NCBI GenBank assembly: GCA_014529385.2
Contig: CM043969.1
Location: forward strand, 34,548,446-34,612,445
Direction of reading: 5' to 3'
Source of the DNA: Adiantum capillus-veneris
Lineage: Eukaryota > Streptophyta > Polypodiopsida > Polypodiales > Pteridaceae
Length of the DNA stretch: 64,000 bases
The notes beneath the pieces were generated by a model. It worked only from the letters and a program-made list of their open reading frames with translations, made no database searches and was not told the DNA's origin. Positions 11,533-22,282 of this stretch are shown here, piece after piece. Position 1 is the stretch's first letter. Every line of letters starts with the position of its first letter. The translations under genes and the position numbers were made by a program.

Positions 11533-11880
11533 TGTAATAGACCTGGACACTCCAAGTCAAGAATCAATCGCGACAGCACCAAATAACCACTTCAAAACAA
11601 GTCACAGATCACAATAGATGTACACTGGCCCGGCGGAGTTCCGTGCCTAGAGATATTGGTCCCAAAGACTGGCGCCCCTTTCGGTATTTCTTTTTGTATT
11701 AATCAATCATCAAAGTACAAGAGAGCGGTTAGGGTTTCACTCTCAGACTCTGCGTCCAGATGCTCTGAGAAGTGAGGCCCTCACCACTAATATAAAGGTT
11801 ACAAGGGATGCCCAAAAAGCAGAGCCCCAAAAGCTTTTAAAATAAAAAGCATCAGTTCTCTCTCTCTCTCTCTCTTAGAG
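11533..11880 (-). repeat. Inverted LTR-A fragment inside A2
   Basis: This matches the first 348 plus-strand bases of reverse LTR-A copies such as 13153-13500 (TGTAATAGACCTGG onward) and stops in the GA/TC-rich segment. The 3'-terminal 100 bases of element A, on the plus strand, follow directly. It replaces about 1.2 kb (integrase core to chromodomain and 3' UTR). Confidence 0.85.
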
Positions 11881-11967
11881 AGTACGTAGGTACTAACAAT
11901 CAGGGTCTGCTAAGACGGTTTATGGCTTTTGTCGGTTTTGCAGGCGTAATCGCGGTCGATTACAATG

Positions 11968-11984
11968 CTTTCAAGAGGGGGGTA
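11968..11984 (+). promoter_or_regulatory. A2 polypurine tract
   Basis: TCAAGAGGGGGGTA directly precedes the 3' LTR at 11985. It primes plus-strand synthesis. The same tract precedes the 3' LTRs at 39858 and 45389 and, in reverse, follows 13673. Confidence 0.85.
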
Positions 11985-12173
11985 TGTCACAAAGTGATGA
12001 CGTGGCGGAGAGCAGAAACCCTAATTTCTGCCATAAACCCTGATTTCCGAAAATCGCGGAGGCTTATTAATTTTTTTTTTTTTTTTTTAATAGAAAGATG
12101 AGCGACGCAAATTTTGCTTTTTCTCTACCTAATGAGAAAGAGAGAGAGAATGCTTTTGCTTTCAAGTTTTGAC

Positions 12174-12246
<73 letters not shown>

Positions 12247-12563
12247 AATTACTTTTGATTTGAAGCTTTTGGGGCTCTGCTTTTGGGCATCCCTTGTAAC
12301 CTTTAAATTAGTGGTGAGGGCCTCACTTCTCAGAGCATCTGGAAGCAGAGTCTGAGAGTGAAACCCTAGCCACTCTCTTGTACTTTGATTTGATTAATAT
12401 AAAAAGAAATATCGAAAGGGGCGCCAGTCTTTGGGGTCAATATCTCTAGGCACGGAACTCCGCCGGGCCAGTGTACATCTATTGTGATCTGTGACTTGTT
12501 TTGAAGTGGTTATTTGGTGCTGTCGCGGTTGATTCTTGACTTGGAGTGTCCAAGTCTGTTACG
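11985..12563 (+). repeat. A2 3' LTR
   Basis: 579 bases, same family as the 5' LTR, with a shorter GA repeat (12176-12245). It ends TCTGTTACG and is followed by the TSD AAGCA. Confidence 0.9.
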
Positions 12564-12568
12564 AAGCA

Positions 12569-12969
12569 TACCGAAATGGACAAGTGACAAGAACATCGGA
12601 AGCTGGGTCGAAACCATGGCTCCATTGTCGATAATGAGCCCTGATTGCTTTGATGGCCAACGGGCTTCTGGAAATGACCTCGGAAGCCATCTCTAGAGTG
12701 TCGAACTCGATCTAATATTAACCACGCCCAAGGAGTTGTATGTCGATGATCTTGCCCACCTTAAAAGAAGGCGGGCGCGGGCTTGGAGGAGGTCGTGCAC
12801 CCCACCTCTGCTAGTTTGGGTGCAAATGATCTTGCAGATGACGGAGGTGGTCTAAAGGCGCTCCACCTCTGCTGCAAGGCTCGCTTGCTCCGTCGGCGAT
12901 AGAGCAAGTCGGATGGTAGTCTTTACAAGGTCGGGCAAGGGGGACTTCGCCAGAGTCCCTCTGGGGTGT
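12569..12969. other. Unassigned sequence, right part
   Basis: Continues 7567-7872 once A2 is removed. The minus strand has short open stretches, including one of about 35 residues ending LAAEVERL that reads out of the adjoining reverse LTR-D, and a 56-codon run in another frame starting MASEVISRSPLA. Neither is enough to name a family. Left limit of LTR-D similarity is about 12970. Confidence 0.45.
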
Positions 12970-13152
12970 ACGACACACGAGACGAGGAGTGGCCGAGCTC
13001 CAACCCGAGAGAGCACTGGCCCCAAACCTTGGCGCCCCTTTTGGTATTTCTTTATATTGCTTGAACCCAATACAACGATGGGAACCCTAGGACTCGGCTC
13101 TGCTTTACCCCTCGGCTGAATGCTAGAGAAAGAGCGCAACCCGTGTATTTCA

Positions 13153-13673
13153 TGTAACAGACTTGGATACTCCAAGTCAAGAATCAACCGCGACAGCACC
13201 AAATAACCAATTCACAGATCACAATAGATTTGCACTGGCCCGGCGGAGTTCCGTGCCTAGAGATATTGGCCCCAAAGACTGGCGCCCCTTTCGGTATTTC
13301 TTTTTGTATTAATCAATCATCAAAGTACAAGAGAGCGGTTAGGGTTTCACTCTCAGACTCTGCGTCCAGATGCTCTGAGAAGTGAGGCCCTCACCACTAA
13401 TTTAAAGGTTACAAGGGATGCCCAAAAGCAGAGCCCCAAAAGCTTTTAAATTCAAAAGCATCAGTTCTCTCTCTCTCTTAGAGAGTCTTTTCTCTTTTTT
13501 AAAAAAAAAAAAGCAAAAGCAAAATTCGCGTCGCTCATCATTTTCCAAAATTTTTTTTTTTAAATAAAAATAATCCACCTCCGTGATTTCCGGAATTTAG
13601 GGTTTCTGGCAAAAATTAGGGTTTGCAAGAATTTTAGGGTTTTTGCTGTCCGCCACGTCATCACTTTGTGACA
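13153..13673 (-). repeat. A3 3' LTR
   Basis: 521 bases; reads TGTCACAAAG to TGTTACA on the minus strand. Promoter-core block at 13270-13320, telobox motifs at 13598-13645. Confidence 0.93.
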
Positions 13674-13690
13674 TACCCCCCTCTTGAAAG
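13674..13690 (-). promoter_or_regulatory. A3 polypurine tract
   Basis: On the minus strand CAAGAGGGGGGTA abuts the 3' LTR. Confidence 0.85.
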
Positions 13691-14300
13691 CATTGTAATC
13701 GACCGCGATTACGCCTGCAAAACCGACAAAAGCCATAAACCGTCTTAGCAGACACTGACTGTTAGTACCTACGTACTAGGAACACACATCTAGCACATGT
13801 ACAAAATCGACAGTCACATCACACGACATCAGAGGACATCACCAGACATCACAGGACATCACATGACATTCAATATTCATTTGGATCTTAGACCATGATT
13901 TATCGGCAATGTAGCTAGCCATCACATCTAGGTCCAATCGGGACCTCATCGATGTGCGATTGACTAACCCCTATTGCAACCGTGTCTATTCGAGATCAAG
14001 TAGACCAAAATGCTGCAGTCATTTCGGCTATCAGTTCCTGCACTCGCAAGAAGTCAAGAACAAATCAGTATCATAATCAGGAATTCCATTTCATGAAGTC
14101 ATCCAGCAGAATACTGTCAGTTCTCAGTATCCCTGAAGCTCAAAGAGACATCAGTGACTTTAGTATCAAAATCGAGGCATCTGTTGACAAAGGAGTGGAG
14201 TGACTCCCCTCTTGTGCATCCCACTGCACCAGATCTTCGGCCAAGCTGAGTTTCTGGGTTTCGTTTGGAGTAGACTATGCTAAACCAAAACATCGAGGTA
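13691..14300 (-). other. A3 3' untranslated segment
   Basis: About 600 bases between the pol stop and the polypurine tract, with no coding motif. It contains a short tandem run of ACATCA-type units (13816-13870), also present in A4 and A5. It is conserved among copies, so it is part of the element. Confidence 0.75.
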
Positions 14301-16960
14301 AAGTTTCACAATCCGAGGAGTATCTGCTAGGTCCTCCTCCTCCATCCACTTCGCATCAAATGCAGGAAAGTTCTTGAACTAAACCAAGAACCGCCTTCGG
14401 ACTTTACCTTTCTTCGTATCGTTATGTGCCAAAATCTGTTCAGGAACAAGGATCTCCTCGTTTTCTTCCACTTCGGGTTGCTCATCAGGCTCCCCATCAT
14501 CAGGCACATCACCCTTAACAGGGTTCAAGAGACTCACATGCAATGCATTATGAATCCTCCAAGTATCTGGCAGTTCCAATCGGAAGGAGACATCATTTAT
14601 CTTGTCAGTGATCTGGAAAGGTCCGTAGTATCACATACTAAGCTTTGGAAAAAGCCTCTCCTTTCTCTTTTTCTTTCTTAGGCGTGCCTTCTCAAAAGTA
14701 AGAGCACCCAATCATCCTCCTTCAGTTTCCAGTCGCGACGATGGCGATCCACTGCCTTTTTCTGTCGTTCTTGAGACTTCTGCAAAGTCTCGCGAACCTT
14801 GGCAAAAGCCGTATCCAAATCTCGCGAATATTCATCCGCTTCAAATTTCTAATCTTTCGTGCTCAGGAAGGATGGAACCTTCGCAGCAGTTTCAACAATC
14901 TCTCATGGCGTCTTCCCCGTCGAAGAGTGTATCGTGTTATTGTAGGCAAATTCCACCAAAGGTAAGTTCTTTTCCCATTGAGTCTTCTGATGCGAGATAC
15001 AAGACTTCAATAAATCTAAAATCACTGAATTGGCAATCTCAGATTGCCCGTCAGTCTGCAAGTGGAACGATGACGAGAACTGCAACCGCGTGCCAATGTT
15101 CTCCCAAATTGCCTTCCAAAACAAACTCATAAATCTGGGGTCTCTGTCGGAGACAATCGTCTCAGGCGTGCCATGTAATTGGAAAATCATCGTGATCATT
15201 CTGTATTCTCGGGAGATCAAAAAAAAAAAGAAATCCATTTCAATATTTTCCCAGGGGTGTGTGGGTAAAGGCTGTAACAATCCCTGTGCCTTATGCCTGT
15301 CAAACTTGACCTTATGGCATACCAAGCAACTGCGCACAAACTCTTCCACATCCTTCTTCAGTCTCCGCCAAAAGAAATCTCTCTCTACCCCTCTCATGGT
15401 GGTAGCAATGCCGCGGTGACCTGCAAGAGGTGGACAGTGGCAATCAGTCATAACCTTTTCCCTCAACGGCTGTGTAACGCACAACATAGTCTTTTTCATC
15501 AAGTAGCCTTCCCGAAGGGAGTATCCAGCTACTGTCTCCCCATCCCGTATCCGTGTGAAAATATTTGCAAAATCTGTATCTGTGGCACACTGTTCGACCA
15601 TATCCTCGAAGCTCCTATGATGTATCGCGGAAATAGCCAGAACCAACGGTTTTCGAGACAAAGCATCTGCCACCACATTCTTCTGTCCCTGCACATGGAC
15701 AATCTGGAAGTGGAGTTGTGACAAGATGTTCACCCACCGCATCTGCTTTACCGAAAGCTGCTTCTGTGACAAGAAGTAGCGCAAACTCTGATGGTCTGTA
15801 AAGATAGTAAAATCTGCTCCGAGTAGGTAATGCCGCCCTCTGAGTAAGAGCGTGGATAACCGCCAAAAGCTCTTTCCCATAGATCTGTGCTGTCATCTCC
15901 GGCCTAGAGAACAAACGGCTCTCGTAAGCTATGACATGGCCTTCTTGCATCAAGACCGTACCCAGACTACGACCACAAGCATCACAAAATACTTCAAATG
16001 ACTTCTGCAAGTCCGGCAAAGTCAAATCTGGTCCTGTAGTGAATTTCTCTTTCAATGTCTGAAAGGCAGTCACCTCTGTGGGTCCCCACGAAAAAGGTAC
16101 TCCTTTCTGTGTTAAGGTATGCAAAGGGGAAGCAACCTCTGCAAACTTTCGTATGAACCGCCTGTAGTACGAACACACTCCCAAGAAGCTTCTAACTTCA
16201 TGGACATTCCTCAAATCGGGCCAATCACGGATAGTCTCTATCTTGGCCGGGTTCATTTGCACTCCTGCTGTTGACACAATGTGTCCCAAAAAATGTATCT
16301 CTGGCAGGAAAAATTCACTTTTCGTAGCATTAATCACTAATGTGTGATCTCGTAATGCCTGAAAGACTTGAAGTAGATGACCTCTGTGTTCTGCCTCATT
16401 CTTCGAGAAAACAATGATGTCGTCAAAGAAAGTGCCAACAAATAGCTTGTACTCTCGAAAAATCCTGTCCATCATCCGGTTAAATGTCGCAGGAGCATTG
16501 GTTAAGCCAAAAGCCATCACCAAAAACTCAAATAACCCAAAAGTCGTCTGAAAAGCTGTCTTGTAGTCATCTCCTGGTGCTATCCTGGTCTGATGATATC
16601 CACTCTTCAAGTCAATCCTGCTAAAGCACGAGGATCGCTGTAACCTGTCGAGTATATCATCGATCCTAGGAATCGGAAATCTGTTCTTGATGGTGATTTC
16701 GTTGAGAGTGCTATAATCGATGCACATTCTCCAAGATCCGTCTTTCTTCAAAACCAACAACACTGGAGAGCAATACGGTGAAGTACTAGTCTTGACAAGA
16801 CCCTTTTCGAAGAGGTCTTTCACTGAGCTCATAATCTTTTCATTCTGTACTCGGCTCACACGATAAGGTGCCCGATTCGGTGGCGTGCTTCCAGATTTCA
16901 GATCAATGGTATGATCTTTAGCCCCTCTCAAAAGCAATCGGCATGCGTGTGGAGAAAAAA
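14301..16960 (-). pseudogene. pol: A3 pol (RT, RNase H, integrase, chromodomain)
   Basis: RT and RNase H run open for 440 codons (16937 down to 15615): [23 protein letters not shown], active-site FFDDIIVF, then FCDACGRSLGTVLM. A frameshift leads to a 325-codon frame (15880-14903) with the end of RNase H (TDHQSLRYFL), the zinc finger (HRGIATTMRG, CLVCHKVKFD) and an integrase core with the second Asp (SDRDPRF) and Glu (DGQSE). The normal stretch between the first and second Asp is replaced by about 12 residues. The integrase C-terminal and chromodomain segment (14301-14760) is frameshifted. Known: chromodomains steer chromovirus integration to certain chromatin. Confidence 0.9.
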
Positions 16961-17385
16961 AATCTTGGCGTTCTTTTCTTCAGGTCAAAACATATTCAAC
17001 TTTTATCCATCGTTCAGTTCTCCCAAAAGAATGAGTAAGAAAACTGAAGTTCATCAAGTACAATCTCTAAGCCCTTCATTTATCAAAGTCGCTTTCTCGG
17101 TCCGGTAGTCAACCACGGCATAGTTCTTGTGGTACCAATGGATCCTGAGTAGAACGTCACTCATGTGCCCTGAACACTCCTGTCATTGCAAACGAAGTTT
17201 GCCAATGCTCGGTGTAATGGCAACATCCCATCCGTGTGCCAGTCGAACTACCTCCGCCTATGGCGTCAGTCTGTCGGGCGTAATTCCAAATCGAGCCGCC
17301 AATTCCAAGTGAAAAGAAGTTGGCCTTGGCTCCTTCAAAAGAGCTTCCTGATCCTTCACTTTGCCCTAAAAAAAAGCGGCAAAGT
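16961..17385 (-). pseudogene. pro: A3 protease remnant without catalytic Asp
   Basis: The aspartic-protease region is recognisable from FGITPDRLTPQAE and the following IGKLRLQ, which align with A4. Where A4 has FFDGGA, this copy has sequence equivalent to LLKEPRPTS, so there is no active-site Asp. The frame then breaks repeatedly. The same replacement occurs in A1, A5 and A7. Confidence 0.75.
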
Positions 17386-19011
17386 TTGTACTTTCATTCA
17401 TTTGATTCGGTGCAAGTCCCACGCCATGTGGTACCAGTTCTACTTTTCTATCTGCCTTTTCTGCCACATTCCTCAGCTGCTCTCGAACTCTCAGACCTGT
17501 CGTCGTTTTTATCATGCTGTTCTTTCTGTGCCGTATGAGGGCACTTCGCGGAAATATGTCCATGTTCCCCGCATCCAAAGCACTTCCCCTCTCTGATGAA
17601 GCGAGCTCTCTCCTCAGGAGTAAGCTTGGGTCGTGCATCCTTTTTTTTTCTCTGGGTTGCTCTTTTTCATTCTACTTTCATTCCCAGAAGTCTGTTCGGC
17701 TCGTTGTGTCATGGCTTCATCTGTGGGGTAGGTCAGACTGCCAGAGTGAATGGCAAAGCCCGGCTTCGCATGACTCATCAACTCCTGAATAGAAGCTGAC
17801 TTCTGTTCCAAGCAGTGATCTTGGATCTCTGTAGTTAGACCCAAGGTAAACCGCTCAATCTGTTCTCTGAACGAGATCTTCTTGAATGAAGAGGCGGGTA
17901 GAAAAGAGCTCCCGAATCTTTCACAATAAGCATTGATTGTATCCTTCTTGGTCATCCGAAGATGGTTCCAAGCAGCTCGTATATCTCGCTCAAACTCTTG
18001 AGTCAACAAAGAAGAAACAAAAAGCCTCTTGAATTTCAGCCATGTAACTGGCACAGTCTTGCTTAGTAGAAGCGTGGACCACCAAGTGCGAGCATTCCCC
18101 TTAAAATAAGAGGCAGCTCTCCGAATCTTGGAGTGCTCTGAATAGCGTCCTCCCGTGAAAGCGATGTCAAACTGCTGTATAAAAGACAGCCTTCGAAGCA
18201 TCTGAGTATCTTGAAAAGTATCAAACTTGATCGAGTGGCCACCTTCCTTAAACTCTCGGACTTTCTTTCTTTTATCTTCGAGAAAGTCATACTGGTTGGC
18301 TTTGTAAAAATTCTTCTTGTTCACATAAAACTTTCCGTCATCGGAATCTGAGCTGTCTGTAGACGAGTCCTCGGTAGAACTGTCAGTCTTTGGGCGAGAG
18401 CCTTCTTTGCCTTTTTCTTGCCCGTTCTGAAGCTTTGTGTCTTGCTTCGCTTTTTGCTTTTTTCTGTCTTCTTCGCACTAATCCGAGGAGCTAGAAGAAC
18501 TGTCAGAAGAAGAAGAAGAAGAACTGGGTACTCCTTCAAATCGAACACCCTTCTTCCGTTTCTTTGCCTTGTCAAATGTCAACCGACGACCCAAATATCC
18601 CGGGAAGTCAGTGCCTTTCTTCTGCTTTTTGCCGTGCTTTTTGGCTTTCTTTTGTGTGTCAAAAAGCTGAGCAATCCGTGCATCAACCACGTTCTCGAGT
18701 TCCTTCTCCGTATATTTCTTGGGGGCAGAAGGTTTCTTGAGAGCGGGTTTCGGGAGTGGTGTTGTGGTTCTCTGCCACTCCATCTGTACCTCTTCCAAAG
18801 AGGTCTGGTTCATATATTGTGCCATCTTCGGGTCCTTGGCAAAATTGAGCATCATCTTTGTTGCATCGCCGATCAACTGGCGACGCTCTATCTCTCGCCG
18901 CTCCGCCTAAGTAGGCCAAGGCGGGCCATACTCTCTGCTTGAATCTTCGTTGTGATCCCAGCCCGCATCTCCAGATGCAGAGGGAGTCGACTGATCATTG
19001 CCTGAAGCCAT
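17386..19011 (-). pseudogene. gag: A3 gag, frameshifted
   Basis: Starts at ATG 19011 (M-A-S-G-N-D). A central region at 18876-18478 contains the conserved EKELENVVDARIAQLFD and a poly-Ser tract ending at a nonsense codon. The capsid-like domain lies in a 236-codon frame (18324-17614), and the CCHC knuckle at 17582-17541 (CFGCGEHGHIS, then KC). Two or three frameshifts separate these parts. Confidence 0.88.
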
Positions 19012-19079
19012 AGGTGCCACGGAAAAAAAAAATAAAAAAAATCGGGGATCGGATTTCCCGTAGAAGAGAAATCGGCTGG

Positions 19080-19091
19080 GCTCTGATACCA
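19080..19091 (-). promoter_or_regulatory. A3 primer-binding site
   Basis: On the minus strand TGGTATCAGAGC, a perfect initiator tRNA-Met complement, one base from the 5' LTR. Confidence 0.92.
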
Positions 19092-19092
19092 C

Positions 19093-19607
19093 TGTAACAG
19101 ACTTGGACACTCCAAGTCAAGAATCAACCGCGACAGCACCAAATAACCAATTCATAGATCACAATAGATTTGCACTGGCCCGACGGAGTTCCGTGCCTAG
19201 AGATATTGGCCCCAAAGACTGGCGTCCCTTTCGGTATTTCTTTTTGTATTAATCAATCATCAAAGTGCAAGAGAGCGGTTAGGGTTTCACTCTCAGACTC
19301 TGCGTCCAGATGCTCTGAGAAGTTAGGCCCTCACCACTAATTTAAAGGTTACAAGGGATGCCCAAAAGCAAAGCCCCAAAAGCTTTTAAAATCAAAAGCA
19401 TCAGTTCTCTCTCTCTCTTAGAGAGTCTTTTCTCTTTTTTTTTATAAAAAAAAGCAAAAGCAAAATTCGCGTCGCTCATCATTTTCCATTTTTTTTAAAT
19501 TTAATAATCCGCCTCCGCGATTTTCGAAATTTAGGGTTTTTGGCAAAAATTAGGGTTTGCAGAAATTTTAGGGTTTCTACTGTTCGCCACGTCATCACTT
19601 TGTGACA
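19093..19607 (-). repeat. A3 5' LTR
   Basis: 515 bases, the partner of 13153-13673, with the same module order and about 4 percent substitution by eye plus small indels in the A/T runs. Confidence 0.93.
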
Positions 19608-19622
19608 TTTCAAGTCCCTTGG

Positions 19623-21604
19623 TGTTGCTAAATTGGCTTTATCTTACAGAAAAATAATTCTAAATGAATTAATGGATTTATAAGTGAGAGGGTTTTCTCG
19701 CTTGGAACACCAAGGAAAAATAATTCTAAATGAATTATTGGAATTTTAAGTGAGAGGGTTTTTCTCACTGGAGACATCCGAGTACAAAATATTCCTAGTG
19801 CGTCATTCAGAGTAATGACGGGAGCACTGTGAAAGGGAATATCTGTAAGGCCACCAGGAACGGGTACTTCTGATGCGTCACATCGGATGGGTGACAGGGA
19901 GCATCGGGAAGAAGTATTCGACCATCCGGGAATGGACATCTCTGATGCGTCATAGGATGGGTGACAGAGCATCGTGAAGGAAATTGTACCGTAAGTTCGG
20001 TAGGAAAGGACTAGGTGATGGGTATTCTTGATGCGTCACAAGGTGGGTGACGGGTGCATCGGAAAGGGAATATCCATAGTTGGGAAGAAATTCCGAACTG
20101 TGTTAGAATTGTGCACAAGGAAAAAGCAAGCACTTGAATGAAGATGGGTTCAGAGGAAACTTTGAGGAAAAACAGATGCTTTTTGAGAAAGCGGGATTGC
20201 CTTTCGGGAAAGCAGATGCTTTCTCACGAAGTCTATGTCTGCATTGCAACTGTGCATGTGATTGCATCCAGGGACGCCTGGGAAGTGCTGTGAAAGCATT
20301 GTTTTTAACTTATAAGGTTTTATTGAGTTTTTGGACAGATTCAGACCATTTTTAAAGGTGACCGACCGCCCACTTAATAAGTGGGCAGCCATCTAATAAA
20401 TAAGGCAACAGATCAGCCAGCGTTTTCTATCTCTTTTTCTGGCAGAGCAGCGAAAAAAAAAAAAAAAAACAAACGGCCGCGATCTCTCCGCGAGCAGCTA
20501 TTCGTGCCCGTAGCTAGGAGCTATAAAAGCATCACATGTCCTTACTCTGAGAGGAGGACCAATCTTTGCAAGGAGGAGATGCTGCTGGAAATTTCTGCCG
20601 TAAAGAAGACGTTGCAAGTGATGCCCATGGCTGCCCCAAGTGTACCAGATGTCGCCAAGACCCAGTGCGCAAGTCCCCTCGCGAAGAAGTGCCTACGGAG
20701 TGTGTTTCCATCGCGACAAGCTGCTGTCTTTTCTCTGATTTCAGCCCCTAAACGTCGTAGACGGGGCTGATTTATGAGAAGGAACCGCAGAACACACCTC
20801 TTTTGTGTGTAGGATTGGAAGAGAGGATTTTCTATGGAGAGATCTCTTCCGGGGAATTGCTTTTCGAGAACGGAGTTGCGTTTCGAGCATCGAGACTTTG
20901 AAGGTAACGATTTTCATGTTATGAACTCTGAGTATTTGTTTGCAGGTGTACTTCCTCTTAGTGAGGGAGTAGGATCAGAGGAAGGTATGAGCCTCTGCAG
21001 GAGAAAAGCGCTCTGAGGAAGTAGAGCCAACTCAGCCCAGGGGTTTCGTACCCGAGTTTGGGAAATAGATCCACGGATCGGAGAGAGGTAGTCTTTCAAG
21101 TTGCGATCCGGAAGTTGGGATTCCCAGGTAAGGACTTCGTGTCCAGGAAAGCAGAGTTGTTCTGCGGGAAGAGGACTCTGGAAATAGAGTTCTAAAAGAG
21201 AGTTGCAGGGATGTCATGCACTGAGTCTGGAAGGTGAGATCCAGAGGCGCGAGAACCTTGATTCTCGAGGAATTGAAATAAGGAACGGAAGTTCCTTGGA
21301 ATAGGGTTTTGCCCTAGGAATCGAAAGCTGAGTCTTCCGGGAACCATCAAGTCTTATTCTAGAACGAACGTGGTAATACGTTCGGTTCAAGTGCTTGTAT
21401 AGACTTCTCCTCAGTAATAAAGATACTATTACGGGGGGGGGACCAACCCATCTTTTGGTCCCCAGTACTGTGTCGATCTTCTCACTTTATCTCTCTCTCT
21501 CTCTCTCTCTCTATTTCTCTCTATATCCTCTGGCTTCAATATTAAGTGATAAATTTTATTTATCCGAGTATATTTTATATTGCTATGCGCTCCCGTTTGT
21601 GACA
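19623..21604 (+). repeat. Solo LTR-E (about 2 kb) with TSD CTTGG
   Basis: The segment starts TGTTGC, ends GTTTGTGACA, and is bracketed by CTTGG (19618-19622 and 21605-21609) inside LTR-D. Features include a 60-base direct repeat (19649-19708 and 19715-19774), four stem-loop units (19789-20075), a TATA-like GCTATAAAAG near 20520, an AATAAA-type signal near 21416 and a TC microsatellite (21487-21512). A related LTR piece lies reverse at 33324-33628. No internal region or proteins are present. The plus orientation is inferred from the TATA-like and AATAAA-type order. Confidence 0.75.
19789..20075 (+). repeat. Four consecutive stem-loop units in LTR-E
   Basis: Units at 19789-19842, 19866-19915, 19944-19973 and 20021-20075. 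The inner stem is GATGC/GCATC (AGTGC/GCACT in unit 1) stacked on GTCAC/GTGAC-type pairs. Outer stems differ in sequence yet still pair: ATATTCC with GGGAATAT in unit 1, ACTTCT with AGAAGT in unit 2, TATTC with GAATA in unit 4. Spacing is about 75-80 bases. Confidence 0.7.
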
Positions 21605-21851
21605 CTTGGCCTCTTAAAAAGAAGTACATGAAAAGCGTCCAGTTAAAAGCATCTATTCCCAAAAGCTGGCAACAGCTAAGAACGTGGAAATCCGTACACC
21701 TGCCACATCAACATGTTGCAATGCAAATTACAAAAGTCAGTACAACCTGCCTTGCGGCACTGTCAGCTCAATTCCATCCTTTACGCATGAATTGTGTGTG
21801 TCTGCTGGTCCTGCTTTATATATGTGCCTTGTGTCACTAGGGCCCCATCGG

Positions 21852-22268
21852 TGTTAGATTCATCATCTCCAGATGCTTCTCACCTTGCCTACAGGCTTCA
21901 CACACATCGCGTGCACTTGCCCTTGGTTGTGGGTTGGCCACCCTTACACCTGCTGGTTAGGGATCTTCAGGCACATTTAGGGTTTTGCTTAGCACTTTAC
22001 CCGGCCGGACCTATTCTAGTCCTTTTCCATTTTTTCCATATTCATGGGTTTTTGTGCATGGTCGTTGGGTTCCTTGGTCTGCCCTACCTCCCCCTATTCT
22101 CTTATATATAGGAGGGGAGGTTGCACTCTCCCATTCATCTTGTCTTGTATACATCAGTTTTGCCATATGGAGTTATTCGGGCTTGCTAGCCTTTTCCATC
22201 TGTCTCTTGTGTGTTGATCGCCATTGTCTCTCTCTTTCTCTCTTCACCTTCCGTTGCTCACTCTGACA
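21852..22268 (+). repeat. F 5' LTR
   Basis: 417 bases, TGTTAGATTCATC to CACTCTGACA. A TATATATAGGAGG core lies at 22103-22115. Confidence 0.9.
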
Positions 22269-22282
22269 TGGTATCAGAGCTC
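22269..22282 (+). promoter_or_regulatory. F primer-binding site
   Basis: TGGTATCAGAGCTC directly follows the LTR, a perfect initiator tRNA-Met complement. Confidence 0.92.

Larger units (their letters stand above)
7873..12563 (+). mobile_element. A2: chromovirus copy with both LTRs, TSD AAGCA
   Basis: 5' LTR 7873-8504, primer-binding site, truncated gag, pol, a reverse LTR fragment that replaced the end of pol, polypurine tract and 3' LTR 11985-12563. It is flanked by AAGCA (7868-7872 and 12564-12568); the last base of the 3' LTR is changed from A to G. It is about 1.8 kb shorter than A3 because of deletions in gag and at the end of pol. Sublineage A-II; its RT active site reads FFED. Confidence 0.92.
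13153..19607 (-). mobile_element. A3: full-length chromovirus, TSD TTTCA
   Basis: A 6455-base element on the minus strand with every landmark in order: 5' LTR 19093-19607, primer-binding site 19080-19091, gag, pol, 3' UTR, polypurine tract, 3' LTR 13153-13673. Flanks are TTTCA (13148-13152 and 19608-19612). The LTRs differ at roughly 20 positions by eye, so it is not recent. It is the best-preserved A-II copy, with RT in one long frame, but it still lacks the protease Asp and part of the integrase core. Confidence 0.95.

Noticed and set aside
12600-12720. Enoyl-CoA-hydratase-like fragment (minus strand MASEVISRSPLA)
   Set aside because: The resemblance is a single short motif from memory; not enough to name a gene.
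15293-15721. Open frames of 100 to 190 codons opposite A-family pol and gag (also 4386-4992, 17186-17596, 41352-41914, 50414-51020, 59747-60208)
   Set aside because: They recur antisense to gag and pol in several copies and have no motif of their own; they reflect codon bias of the real strand.
20381-21217. Open frames in LTR-E
   Set aside because: Short, without motifs, in the transcribed part of an LTR; no evidence of coding.
21794-22266. Cys/Leu/Phe-rich frames in F LTR and leader (also 22377-22936 and 23867-24267)
   Set aside because: They span LTR ends, the primer-binding site and pyrimidine-rich leader; composition explains them.
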